A stretch of 64,000 nucleotides of DNA from Tepidibacter thalassicus DSM 15285 (GTDB lineage: Bacteria > Bacillota > Clostridia > Peptostreptococcales > Peptostreptococcaceae). How positions within the stretch are numbered: position 1 is the first letter of the stretch; every line of letters begins with the position of its first letter. The position numbers and the translations under genes are program-made. The notes beneath the pieces are model-generated. The model ran no database searches. It was not told where the DNA came from and saw nothing but the letters and a program-made list of their open reading frames with translations. Location of the stretch: assembly GCF_900129915.1 (NCBI RefSeq), contig NZ_FQXH01000008.1, positions 62,001 to 126,000 on the forward strand. The letters run 5' to 3'. Below, one piece after another: positions 17,282 to 26,200 of this stretch.

Positions 17282-20122
17282 TTATTTTTCCCATATAGCA
17301 AGTCCATAATAATCATTATCGTATTTTATCAATTCTTTTTTATAATTTTTAGAATTTAATTTATTAGAATATTTATTTAATACTTTTTTCAATACCATCA
17401 AATCACTTTTACTAGATTTATTTTTTATTGTATTTATAATATTTTCAAAATTTTTGTGTTTTCTACTCAATACATCTTTAATTTCTTCTACATTCATAAT
17501 TCTCTTATTTTCTTTAAACATTTTTACTACTTCATTCTTTATAAATAAATATATTCCATCATACAATTCAGATAAATTATAAAAAAGCCATGGCTCATCT
17601 TTACTATAATCTTTAGAATACTTTTCTCTTAAAATCTCTATAAAAATTTCATCACATTTATACAAATTTGCAATATATTCTATTGATTTATTTTGTTTGA
17701 TATGCATATTCAAAAAATCATCTTTTGTAATATTTTCTTCTAATTGCTCTACTGTTTTTATATTTAAATTTTTATATATAAATTCTACTTCTACATTACT
17801 AAGTTTAAAAGACTTTGCAATTAATTTATCTACTTCTCTCTCTAATTTGTATATATCTTTTTTTATATTTAATATTTCAACTTTCTTATTATAAAAGCTC
17901 ATTAAAATATCTTCTTTATTATAGACATCTTCTTTTTCTATTTCTCTTACACTTTCATATAATTTTAATATTTTTTTACCTATATATTCTATATTTTCAT
18001 ATTCTAAATTTTTTAATATTTTCAAATCCATTATAGAATTAGGATAGTAATCGTATATTCCTTTTCCCATTTTTTTTGCAAACATTTTAAAATAAAATTC
18101 ATATATCTTAGAATTTAATACTGCAACCAAATATTCTAATGAAAACACATTCATAAATTCCTCTTTTATACAAAATGAATATACATCAGCACTACAAAAA
18201 TATCCATTTTTATCAATAGCAAATTTATTACTTGAAGCTTTATACGGATACACAATTTTAGGATTTTCAAACAATTTCTTATCCCTTCCCCATTGCAACT
18301 CATACCATTTTCTTATTCCTTTTTTATATTCCCTTCTATTTTCAAGCCTATCTCTAAATCTCCCTATGTAATTCAAACTATTCTTATATTCTAATTCGTC
18401 TTCTATTATATTAGAATATATAAGCATTAAATCAGTATCATCAACTACATATTTATTTATATTTTTATTTTTTATCCATTTTTTCAATATATTTTTTTCT
18501 ATTCTATACTTATTAACATCATCACAACTTAAAACAAAAGCTTTATCACATCCTGTTATTATTCCCTGAAAACTACAAACCACTTCTTTCAATTTAAATT
18601 TAGCATTGCTTTCTATTTTTTTATATATATTGTATTTTATTTCTGATATCAAAATCCACCTTTCATCATTTAATTCACTTTGATGCAAAGCAAACTTTTC
18701 AAAATCACTTCTATTATTTAAAACTTCACAAAGCTTACACCTATTATTAAATTTAAAATCATCATTATTAAGTTTATATACTTCTATTTTATTATCAATA
18801 CAATTTTCTTTTTTAAAAGTAAATATAGCACTAGCAATCCCTACACCTTTAAAAATTTCACTTCCATAAAAATCAACAATTTCTAATATTTTAGAATTAT
18901 TTTTCAAATAAGATCTCAAACTCATTCCACTAGGACTTTCCATAAAATATCTAGGACTTATAACACTTGCTTTTCCACTATATTTAAGTACATCAATTAT
19001 TCTCTTATAAAAACAATAATACAAATCAGATTTATCTTTAAAAACATCATCATACTCTTTTAATAACCATTTTTTATACTCAATATCAAGTTGTTTATGC
19101 CCTACATACGGCGGATTTCCAATTACGTAATCATATCTATTCGACCAAAATTTAAAAAACACACTATAATCAAATCTCTTTTCCCATTGTACTAAACTAT
19201 CGCAATTAACAATATTCAACTCATCTGTAAAATTATTAATATCTTTTAAAATTAAATTTATAATAGTAATACCAATTCCAAATTTATCTATATCACATCC
19301 ATAAATACAGTGCTTTAACAAATGATAATGAATATTTTCTTTTCTCCAATAATCTTTTCCCTTTATTTTTATAATATTATTGTTCTTTTTTACTTCATAT
19401 TCACAATCACAATATTTTTCATTTAAAGCATTTAAATTATCTTCAAATTTTTTTCTTAATATATCATAAGCTTTTACAAGAAAATGTCCACTTCCACAAG
19501 CTGGATCCAAAATTTTTACAAAAGGATTCTCAACTATATCTTCTTTTTCAATGGTTTTATGTAATATATATTCTATAATAAAATCCGGAGTATAAAACTG
19601 ACCTAATGTCTTTCGTCTTTCTTCGTCCATGAATTCTTCATATATATCCCCTAAAATAGTATCACTACTCAAAATTAAAAAATCTATTTTATGTATTATA
19701 TCTTCTATAATATTAACAATCTCTAAATAAATTTTTTCATCATTTATTTCATTAATCTCCAACTCTTCATAATACATATTAAATCTTTTAATTATTTCAC
19801 TGTGTTCAAAACAAAAATTTAGTAATTTTTCTAATGTATAATTTTTTATAAAATATAAAAATAATTCAATTCTATTTTCATATTTTTTCTCTATATCAAA
19901 TATAATCCCTTTATTTTCAAATATTCTAAGAATTATTACTTTATTTATAAATATATGTGCTTGCTTACAAGAATACAAATTCACACCATTATCTTTATAT
20001 TGATTATCTATAAATTTTTTAAATTCTACATCATTTTTATATTTTTCATTCAAAATTTTCATATATAAATTTATAAGCTTTTTATGTATTTTTCTTATTT
20101 CAAATACCGATTTTTCTTTCAT
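17282..20122 (-). CDS. Eco57I-like adenine-specific DNA methyltransferase with TaqI-like specificity domain, solitary
   Basis: 946-residue N6-adenine methyltransferase. After a helical N-terminal region come the SAM-binding motif LDPACGSGHFLVKAYDIL near residue 205 and the catalytic motif YDYVIGNPPYVGHKQ near residue 330, followed by a TaqI-like target-recognition region (LENRREYKKGIRKWYELQWGRD, KIVYPYKASSNKFAID) and about 200 further helical residues. I see no PD-(D/E)XK motif in the N-terminus, so it may modify without cutting, unlike a type IIG enzyme. There is no neighbouring restriction or BREX gene. ATG at 20122 has AAGGAG six bases upstream. It could be a housekeeping epigenetic methylase or a remnant of a defence locus. 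Confidence 0.85.
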   Translation of the reverse strand: MKEKSVFEIRKIHKKLINLYMKILNEKYKNDVEFKKFIDNQYKDNGVNLYSCKQAHIFINKVIILRIFENKGIIFDIEKKYENRIELFLYFIKNYTLEKLLNFCFEHSEIIKRFNMYYEELEINEINDEKIYLEIVNIIEDIIHKIDFLILSSDTILGDIYEEFMDEERRKTLGQFYTPDFIIEYILHKTIEKEDIVENPFVKILDPACGSGHFLVKAYDILRKKFEDNLNALNEKYCDCEYEVKKNNNIIKIKGKDYWRKENIHYHLLKHCIYGCDIDKFGIGITIINLILKDINNFTDELNIVNCDSLVQWEKRFDYSVFFKFWSNRYDYVIGNPPYVGHKQLDIEYKKWLLKEYDDVFKDKSDLYYCFYKRIIDVLKYSGKASVISPRYFMESPSGMSLRSYLKNNSKILEIVDFYGSEIFKGVGIASAIFTFKKENCIDNKIEVYKLNNDDFKFNNRCKLCEVLNNRSDFEKFALHQSELNDERWILISEIKYNIYKKIESNAKFKLKEVVCSFQGIITGCDKAFVLSCDDVNKYRIEKNILKKWIKNKNINKYVVDDTDLMLIYSNIIEDELEYKNSLNYIGRFRDRLENRREYKKGIRKWYELQWGRDKKLFENPKIVYPYKASSNKFAIDKNGYFCSADVYSFCIKEEFMNVFSLEYLVAVLNSKIYEFYFKMFAKKMGKGIYDYYPNSIMDLKILKNLEYENIEYIGKKILKLYESVREIEKEDVYNKEDILMSFYNKKVEILNIKKDIYKLEREVDKLIAKSFKLSNVEVEFIYKNLNIKTVEQLEENITKDDFLNMHIKQNKSIEYIANLYKCDEIFIEILREKYSKDYSKDEPWLFYNLSELYDGIYLFIKNEVVKMFKENKRIMNVEEIKDVLSRKHKNFENIINTIKNKSSKSDLMVLKKVLNKYSNKLNSKNYKKELIKYDNDYYGLAIWEK

Positions 20123-20169
20123 AAACAACTCCTTATACTATAATAATTACATTATACAAAAAATACTAC

Positions 20170-20205
20170 AAAAGTCCTAATATCATTTACAATATTAGGA
20201 CTTTT
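20170..20205. terminator. Terminator after the MFS gene
   Basis: Perfect 14-base arms aaaagtcctaatat/atattaggactttt with an eight-base loop, lying just beyond the MFS stop codon on the minus strand. Confidence 0.85.
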
Positions 20206-20226
20206 ACCTTTAACTACTTTTAATTT

Positions 20227-21558
20227 TTAAGCACCTTTCTCCTCTTTGCCCACTTCATGTGAACGATTGTATTTTTTAGTACAAGATACAAGAAGAAGTA
20301 CTGATGCCACAGTATAAATTACAGCAGTTATGTAATAAGCAGTTGCATATCCAGATTGAGTCTTAAATAAAATATTTCTAGTAAATTGCCCTGCTAAAAT
20401 ACTTGTAATACCTCCAGCAGCAAATATCACAGAATTGTATGCTGGTCTTAATTCTTTTGAAACAAATTCCATAGGTAACGACATCATTATTGGATTTGCA
20501 GCATTCATAAATCCAGATCTTAAAAACAATGCTAAACCAACTACTATAACAGCTGAACTTCCAAATATTTTCCCATTAGCTATAATCATCATAAATGGTA
20601 TTGAAACTAAAGATAAACCTCCAAGAGCAACAACTTGACCAAATTTTTTAACAAACCAAGGAGAAACAACCATAAATATTACCATGGCTAAATTAGTAGC
20701 ACCTACTAAAGTTGATGTAGTAGCTCTATCTATTCCTATAAACTTAGTTAAATAAACTGAGAAGTATGGTACAATAAGCGAAGCTCCAAATCTTATTAAT
20801 GCATAATAAATTACAAATGAAACAACATACTTGTTTTTAAAAATACTCCAATCAAATTTTTTCTTTTCAGTATCTTTATTTTCTTCTCTATAATCTATAG
20901 GAAGTTCTTTTATAAATAATAATGGTATTAAAGAAAGTATACAAAGAATAATAGATACTAAAAATACATCTCTATGAGCAGCTATATAAGCATTATACAA
21001 ACTACTTGAAGCTTTTAAAGTTTCAAATGTAGCAGTCAATTCTTTAGCTTTCTCATAAGTTTTTCCTATTTTCGAAGCAAATCTGTAAACTATAAAAGGT
21101 CCTCCAGCCCAACTCGCAATAACCATACCAGAAACATTAATATATAATGCCCTTGAAAAAGTTTTATGTCTATTCTCTTTAGTTGTATAAGCATTTAACA
21201 TAGGTGCAAGCATTACATCATAAAAACCAAAACCTGTTATAAATGCAAGAGTAGCAATTGGAAATATTAAATCTACATTACTATAAGATATTCCAAATAA
21301 TGAAACTATACATATAATTGGTGCTATAAATATAGTCTTTTTGTAACCTAATTTAGGTGCAATTAAAAGCATCCCTGCACCAATAAATGTACTTAACCCC
21401 ATCCAAGTAGAAAAAGAAGTCGCAGTAGATGGAGATACTTCTTGTAAAAATGTTACAAGTACATCAAAAGCAACTCCACTTAAAATTCCCATGAAAGCAT
21501 AACTTACTATAAACATCCAACTATTCCATTTAATACGTTTTAATTCTTTTTGTTCCAT
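20227..21558 (-). CDS. Major facilitator superfamily transporter
   Basis: 443-residue polytopic protein with about twelve hydrophobic helices and a charged loop near residue 225 (FIKELPIDYREENKDTEKKKFDW) dividing two halves, as in MFS carriers. The start is the ATG at 21558 with GGGGGATCGGG upstream; the longer frame to 21642 has no ribosome site. No specificity motif is recognisable to me. It is monocistronic between two terminators. Confidence 0.82.
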   Translation of the reverse strand: MEQKELKRIKWNSWMFIVSYAFMGILSGVAFDVLVTFLQEVSPSTATSFSTWMGLSTFIGAGMLLIAPKLGYKKTIFIAPIICIVSLFGISYSNVDLIFPIATLAFITGFGFYDVMLAPMLNAYTTKENRHKTFSRALYINVSGMVIASWAGGPFIVYRFASKIGKTYEKAKELTATFETLKASSSLYNAYIAAHRDVFLVSIILCILSLIPLLFIKELPIDYREENKDTEKKKFDWSIFKNKYVVSFVIYYALIRFGASLIVPYFSVYLTKFIGIDRATTSTLVGATNLAMVIFMVVSPWFVKKFGQVVALGGLSLVSIPFMMIIANGKIFGSSAVIVVGLALFLRSGFMNAANPIMMSLPMEFVSKELRPAYNSVIFAAGGITSILAGQFTRNILFKTQSGYATAYYITAVIYTVASVLLLVSCTKKYNRSHEVGKEEKGA

Positions 21559-21695
21559 TCCCGATCCCCCTAATATAATTTTTATTTTATATATTACAAG
21601 TTTATTATATACTTTAAATACATTAGATGTCAATATTTTCACAAATTTCTTTCTATTTATTTTTCATATTTTGCAAAATTCGCAATTATAACCAA

Positions 21696-21726
21696 AAATA
21701 AACTAATGGCAATCTCGCCATCAGTT
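21696..21726. terminator. Terminator after the patatin gene
   Basis: Arms aaactaatggc/gccatcagttt directly after the patatin stop codon, followed by T-rich sequence on the minus strand. Confidence 0.75.
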
Positions 21727-21728
21727 TA

Positions 21729-22631
21729 TCATTTCCAATTCTTTTTAACCCAATCAACTACACTTATAATATTATATTCTTCTGCCAAAGATGTAAGATA
21801 TGGTATTTTACTCCAATCATCTAAATCAACTATTTTTGAAATTTTAGGATTCAATCTAAAATATTTATTCCTTAAAAGCTGATAACTATAATAACTATCA
21901 GTTTCCATATTTCCATCAAAAAATATATTTAATAATGGATAAGGAGGATCTTGTTGCAAAGTCCATTCAAAAACTCCCCACGTAGTAGTATCTGACATTA
22001 TTTTCGATGAATTAAATCCTGTTCCAATAGATAACATATAAATATTATCAAGTTTTTGATTTGCTCCCTTTTTATCTCTAGCAATAGCTATTGCCGCAAG
22101 ACTAGGATTATTAGCTATAATACCTCCATCAATATGATTTTTATAAGAAGGAAAATATATAGGTGCAGCACTACTACAAAGAGCCACATCTATAACATAA
22201 GCATTTTTAGTATCAGAATCTAAAAAATTACTATAAAATTTAGGCCCCCACTCCTCCCCATTATCTCCTACCAACTGAAATGACGGTATTACCACTTTAC
22301 GCTTTAAATCTTTTAATTTAAGATTTTTAGGAAATATTTTTGATAGTACTCTTTTTAAATTTTTATTATTATATCTAGGTCTAAACAACTCAGGATACTT
22401 AGAATTAAAAATAAATCTACAATTGCGAACAGAATATAATTCTACAAGTTCCTTAGGTGTCAATCCAAAAGCTAGTCCTAATGCAATAAAAGAACCCGTA
22501 GATGTCCCTGCAAAAAGATCTGTTTTTTTTATTAAATCAGGTAATTGTTCATCTAATCTTTTCAATAAAGTTGCACTCAAAGCCCCTCTAACTCCCCCTC
22601 CATCAAATGTCATAATCCTATACTTTGTCAT
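21729..22631 (-). CDS. Patatin-like phospholipase
   Basis: 300-residue acyl hydrolase with all catalytic elements: the oxyanion loop FDGGGVRGALSATLL near residue 10, the nucleophile serine in AGTSTGSFIALGLA near residue 45, and the catalytic aspartate in HIDGGIIANNP near residue 170. No signal peptide is visible, so it is probably cytoplasmic. The start is the ATG at 22631 behind GGGGGAG; the frame to 22655 is unlikely. It is alone between terminators, with no nucleotide cyclase nearby, so a CBASS effector role is not supported. A lipid-turnover or storage-lipid hydrolase role is more likely. Confidence 0.88.
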   Translation of the reverse strand: MTKYRIMTFDGGGVRGALSATLLKRLDEQLPDLIKKTDLFAGTSTGSFIALGLAFGLTPKELVELYSVRNCRFIFNSKYPELFRPRYNNKNLKRVLSKIFPKNLKLKDLKRKVVIPSFQLVGDNGEEWGPKFYSNFLDSDTKNAYVIDVALCSSAAPIYFPSYKNHIDGGIIANNPSLAAIAIARDKKGANQKLDNIYMLSIGTGFNSSKIMSDTTTWGVFEWTLQQDPPYPLLNIFFDGNMETDSYYSYQLLRNKYFRLNPKISKIVDLDDWSKIPYLTSLAEEYNIISVVDWVKKNWK

Positions 22632-22699
22632 AATATCTCCCCCGATTTTTAACAATAATTTTAATATATACTATGCATATAAACATATTATTGATAAAA

Positions 22700-22738
22700 G
22701 TAAAAGCCATCTAAAACCTATTCGGTTTTAAATGGCTT
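22700..22738. terminator. Terminator after the diguanylate cyclase gene
   Basis: Long hairpin with arms aaaagccatctaaaacc and ggttttaaatggctttt around a five-base loop, lying 35 bases beyond the cyclase stop. Confidence 0.85.
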
Positions 22739-22772
22739 TTATTCAACATCATTTAACTAAATCCCAAACTTA

Positions 22773-23975
22773 TTAAATATCAGCAAATTTATTCTTTCTT
22801 TTATCTATATACATATTTTTATCAGCATTTCTAAATAATTCTTTAACACAACCAATAGAATTTTTACTATACGCAAATCCAATAGACAATTCTATCAATA
22901 TCTCCGGATTAACTGAATTATAAATTTTAATTGTTTTCTTTAACTTTGTTACTATATTTTCAACCTCTTTATAGTCAACACCCTTTAACAAAATAGCAAA
23001 TTCATCCCCACCAATTCTTGCTACAACAGCATTTTCATTAACATTTTTCTTAATTAATTTTGATGCTAATTTTATTAATTCATCTCCTTCTCCATGTCCT
23101 AGATTATCATTAATGCTTTTCAAATTATCAAGATCACAAATAATAATACCTATTGAAGTATTAATTTCTTTGTCCAATCTTTCCTTTTCCTTATCAAAAT
23201 ATGCCCTATTATAAAGACCAGTTAAAGCATCATGATAACTTAAATACCTTAATTTTTCTTCTAATTGTTTTCTTTCATGAATATTTCTTGAAATTCCTTC
23301 TACTATCACTACATCCCCATTGTCATCATATACTGGCACTATATATTCTTCAAACCAAATATATTCTCCTTCTTTATTCATAAACCTAGTATAAAATTTA
23401 TTGGAATAATCTTCTATGATACCATCAAACTTCTTTTTATGCTCTTCATATTCATCTGGATGAACTATTTCTAAAGGTATTAAAGGATTTTTTTTACATT
23501 CTTCTACAGTTACACCTAAATTAGTATACACAGCAGGACTTAAATATTCAAATTTTATTTCAGGTTTAATTCTTGCAGAAAAAATTATATCATTAGACTT
23601 CTCAAATATTCTCATTAACCTTTTTGCCATATTAAGTTTCTCTTTATATTTAGTTATATCAATCATAGATAAAAACATAATGTTTTTATTATCTTCTTTA
23701 ACAAAACCTTTTTTTACACTCATATATATATCATCATTATTTTTATCTTTAATAATTATCTCTGCAATTTTTGAATTATCATTTTTATTTAATAGTTTAT
23801 TAAGCTCACTATTTTTAAAAATCTCTTTAATATTTTGTCCAATCATCTCTTCTTTAGTATATCCTAAAATATTATAACAATTAGAAGTTACATCTTTAAT
23901 TGTACAATCAAATTCAATTTCTAAAAACAATTCTCTTGACAATTTTTGTTTAACATCTTCTCTCAGACTCACCAT
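22773..23975 (-). CDS. PAS-PAS-GGDEF diguanylate cyclase
   Basis: 400-residue soluble signalling protein. Two PAS domains occupy about residues 10-120 and 130-240 (the second with its PAC motif YTRFMNKEGEYIWFEEYIVPVYDDNGD), followed by a GGDEF domain starting at LRYLSYHDALTGLYNRAYF. The active-site loop is intact (ARIGGDEFAILL). The inhibitory RxxD site is absent: the equivalent residues before GGDEF are NENA. No transmembrane helix is seen. It should make cyclic di-GMP in response to a small molecule or redox cue. It was the neighbour of rnpB before the element inserted. Confidence 0.9.
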   Translation of the reverse strand: MVSLREDVKQKLSRELFLEIEFDCTIKDVTSNCYNILGYTKEEMIGQNIKEIFKNSELNKLLNKNDNSKIAEIIIKDKNNDDIYMSVKKGFVKEDNKNIMFLSMIDITKYKEKLNMAKRLMRIFEKSNDIIFSARIKPEIKFEYLSPAVYTNLGVTVEECKKNPLIPLEIVHPDEYEEHKKKFDGIIEDYSNKFYTRFMNKEGEYIWFEEYIVPVYDDNGDVVIVEGISRNIHERKQLEEKLRYLSYHDALTGLYNRAYFDKEKERLDKEINTSIGIIICDLDNLKSINDNLGHGEGDELIKLASKLIKKNVNENAVVARIGGDEFAILLKGVDYKEVENIVTKLKKTIKIYNSVNPEILIELSIGFAYSKNSIGCVKELFRNADKNMYIDKRKNKFADI

Positions 23976-24150
23976 AGGTCATCCCTTCTTAACTGTCAAT
24001 TTTAAAAACTCCCTTAGACAAATTTATTATCAACCAAATCTTTAATATATTAATATTAAACAAATATTATTAAAATTCCTTTTTTTATATGAAAAAATTT
24101 TATTTTATATAATTTTCAAATTATATTAATACAAATAATTATATAAACTA

Positions 24151-24180
24151 AAAAACACCACCTTAAAAGGCAGTGTTTTT
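24151..24180 (-). terminator. Stranded original rnpB terminator
   Basis: Hairpin aaaaacac-tg-cctt/aagg-tg-gtgttttt on the minus strand, immediately downstream of the attL copy of the rnpB 3' end. No gene now ends here, and its layout relative to the repeat (10 bases between) matches a terminator that once ended rnpB transcription. Confidence 0.7.
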
Positions 24181-24190
24181 CTTTTCATAT

Positions 24191-24212
24191 ACGAGTAAGT
24201 CTGTAAGCCGAG
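24191..24212. repeat. attL: 22-bp copy of the rnpB 3' end
   Basis: This sequence matches rnpB positions 49743-49764 at 21 of 22 bases; the 16-base stretch aagtctgtaagccgag is identical and is the likely crossover core. The sixth base is T here and C in attR. The T copy gives perfect pairing with the rnpB P1 5' strand, so it is probably the original chromosomal 3' end. Confidence 0.85.
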
Positions 24213-24383
24213 GTAACATCCCTTCAATTGCCATATGTACTATTTGGCGTGGTTACTGACTTTCAAGCCTCATTACAAAAACAGGGCTGAAAATAGTAGT
24301 ACTATAACCTAGTTATGTACTGCTTGTATCCACTAAAAATATATAGTTAATTTAATGATATCATTTTAGAAGGAGGAGTACAT
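24213..24383. promoter_or_regulatory. Recombinase 1 leader and probable integrase arm region
   Basis: No gene. The octamer TATGTACT occurs at 24234 and 24314, and GGTAAC/GGTTAC lie at 24212 and about 24251. Short repeats beside attL suggest arm-type integrase binding sites or the recombinase promoter. This is inference. Confidence 0.4.
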
Positions 24384-25280
24384 ATGGATATAACCTATTA
24401 CTATGATGAATTTTTAGACTACTTAAAAGGAGAAAAAGATGTATCAAAGCATACCATAAAAAATTACAGTACTGATTTTAAACAATTTGTTTCTTTTTTA
24501 AAAGCAAAAGGTATAAAACCTAGCTTGCATACTGTAACTACACCAATTTTACGTAGATACGTTGCCCATCTAAAAACAGAAAAGAACTATGCCACATATA
24601 CTATAAGACGTAGAATTCATTCTCTATCTTCTTACTATAAATTTTTAATAGAACAAGGATATCTCACTCAAAATCCTATGTTACCTATTCATGCACCTAA
24701 AGCACCTGATGTAATACCCAAATTTCTATCTGAAACCGAAATAGAGCAATTACTTAAAATGCCTGAAAAACTTTCACCAGAAAATGCACTTAGGAATCGA
24801 GTTATTCTTATGATGTTCCTTATGACTGGCATGCGCCGTCAGGAGCTTTTAGCTTTAGATTGGGAAGATATTGATTTTGGTGAAAAAATGATTACAGTTA
24901 AACACGCTAAAGGAAAAAAACAACGAGTAATACCTATTACAGAGCCGCTATTATCTGAACTTTGGAAATACTTACAAACTAGGCTTCCTATTACAAATCA
25001 TGCAGTATTTATATCACAATATGGTAATCGTTTAAGTGCAACCCCTCTATCTCAAACTATTAGACGTTATATGAAGTATTTGGGATTGGATAAGAAAGGA
25101 TATACCATACATACCCTTAGGCACACTTATGCCTCTCACCTTGCTTTAAATGGAGTTTCTATATTAAGTATTCAAAAGCTACTAGGTCACTCTGATTTAA
25201 ATAGTTCCCAAGTTTATGCTCATGTGAACACAAATCACCTTAGAACAGAGGTGCAGAAACTACCATTTGCATCAAAATAA
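24384..25280 (+). CDS. Tyrosine recombinase/integrase 1 (XerC/D-like), adjacent to attL
   Basis: 298 residues. The N-terminal SAM-like core-binding domain (about 1-105) is followed by a catalytic domain with the full set: arginine in MTGMRRQELLALDW near residue 152, lysine in HAKGKKQR, H-x-x-R in TIHTLRHTYASHL near residue 240, and histidine then tyrosine in LLGHSDLNSSQVYAHV near residues 266-276. AGAAGGAGG precedes the ATG. Lying 170 bases inside attL, it is the best candidate for rnpB-specific integration. Two further recombinases in the element make the division of labour uncertain. Confidence 0.92.
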   Translation: MDITYYYDEFLDYLKGEKDVSKHTIKNYSTDFKQFVSFLKAKGIKPSLHTVTTPILRRYVAHLKTEKNYATYTIRRRIHSLSSYYKFLIEQGYLTQNPMLPIHAPKAPDVIPKFLSETEIEQLLKMPEKLSPENALRNRVILMMFLMTGMRRQELLALDWEDIDFGEKMITVKHAKGKKQRVIPITEPLLSELWKYLQTRLPITNHAVFISQYGNRLSATPLSQTIRRYMKYLGLDKKGYTIHTLRHTYASHLALNGVSILSIQKLLGHSDLNSSQVYAHVNTNHLRTEVQKLPFASK

Positions 25281-25286
25281 CTTTCA

Positions 25287-25326
25287 TAATAAATTAGGTT
25301 GACTCAAAAGCCAACCTAATTTATTA
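25287..25326. terminator. Bidirectional terminator between recombinase 1 and the PIN gene
   Basis: Perfect 15-base arms taataaattaggttg/caacctaatttatta with a ten-base loop between convergent genes. Confidence 0.85.
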
Positions 25327-25330
25327 TGTA

Positions 25331-26200
25331 TTAAAAAACTATGTATAACGTATTATCTTTTATCATTTCCATAAACTCTGCATTTTTAACTAGTTTATAC
25401 CCTTCTTCTATAGAATTATCATGTTTTTTCCTTGCATAATTTATCCATCTTTCGTTCCTAAATTTACTCATGTCCTCTTCATATTCTATGGTCAATAATC
25501 CTTTATTAAATAATTCATAAATTAAAAAGTCATTTGATTTAAATGTAATTGGTTTATGTTCTATATTTTTATAATCTTTATGACTATGCAGCTTATTTAC
25601 TGCATACTTATTGAAATCATAAGCATCTCTATCATTTGTAAATATAGTAATATTCTCTACGCTATCTATATAAAAATATGCTAAAATCAATGAAAGAACA
25701 CATATTGATATTTCTCCTGCATTTTTCTTTCGTTCTCTTCCCCTTGAAAGGATTTCACCTTTGAAACCATCTATATATAAAATATTAAGCCAAGTTTCGT
25801 AATCATCTAGCTCTTCAAGGGGCTTATTTTTCAATATATATCTTTTTATAAAACTTTCAAGGGGCTTAACACTACCACAAGAATATAAAAATAAATTAAA
25901 CAAATCTGCATCTTTATAATTTATTAGCTCTAAATATTCTAATTCATCAACATAATAAAAATAAATATTATCTATTTCTAATAGTCTGTTTACATATGCT
26001 TTTCTATACTCACTATCTTCAATTTCTGTCCTTATCCATTCTGGCACCAAAATCAAATCATAACCACCAAAAACATCTTTAGCACTTACATACTCTTTTA
26101 TTCTATTTAAAAACTCTAAAGAATTATTATCCAATATACAAATTTTAAGAGACTTGCCCATTAATAATTCTTTTAAATTACTGATACTATCTATTGTCAT
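25331..26200 (-). CDS. PIN-like domain protein, possible ribonuclease effector
   Basis: 289 residues. Acidic positions expected of a PIN nuclease are visible: ICILDNNSLEFLNRI near residue 20, VPEWIRTEIEDSEYRKAY near residue 57, and ITIFTNDRDAYDFNKYAVNKLH near residue 195. Divergence from described PIN families is strong, so the fold call is tentative. Its start overlaps the end of the ImmA/IrrE gene by 14 bases, making it the third gene of an XRE-ImmA-PIN operon behind the Gabija-like pair. An RNA-cutting effector released when the peptidase removes the repressor would fit, but that is a hypothesis. Confidence 0.6.
   Translation of the reverse strand: MTIDSISNLKELLMGKSLKICILDNNSLEFLNRIKEYVSAKDVFGGYDLILVPEWIRTEIEDSEYRKAYVNRLLEIDNIYFYYVDELEYLELINYKDADLFNLFLYSCGSVKPLESFIKRYILKNKPLEELDDYETWLNILYIDGFKGEILSRGRERKKNAGEISICVLSLILAYFYIDSVENITIFTNDRDAYDFNKYAVNKLHSHKDYKNIEHKPITFKSNDFLIYELFNKGLLTIEYEEDMSKFRNERWINYARKKHDNSIEEGYKLVKNAEFMEMIKDNTLYIVF

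Noticed and set aside
21729-22631. Patatin as a CBASS (CapV-like) effector
   Set aside because: No CD-NTase, Cap2/Cap3 or HORMA gene nearby, and the gene is isolated between terminators in the core genome.
24186-24215. A second rnpB gene or a tRNA remnant
   Set aside because: Only 22 bases match; there is no P4 or other conserved RNase P segment around it. It is best read as an attachment site.
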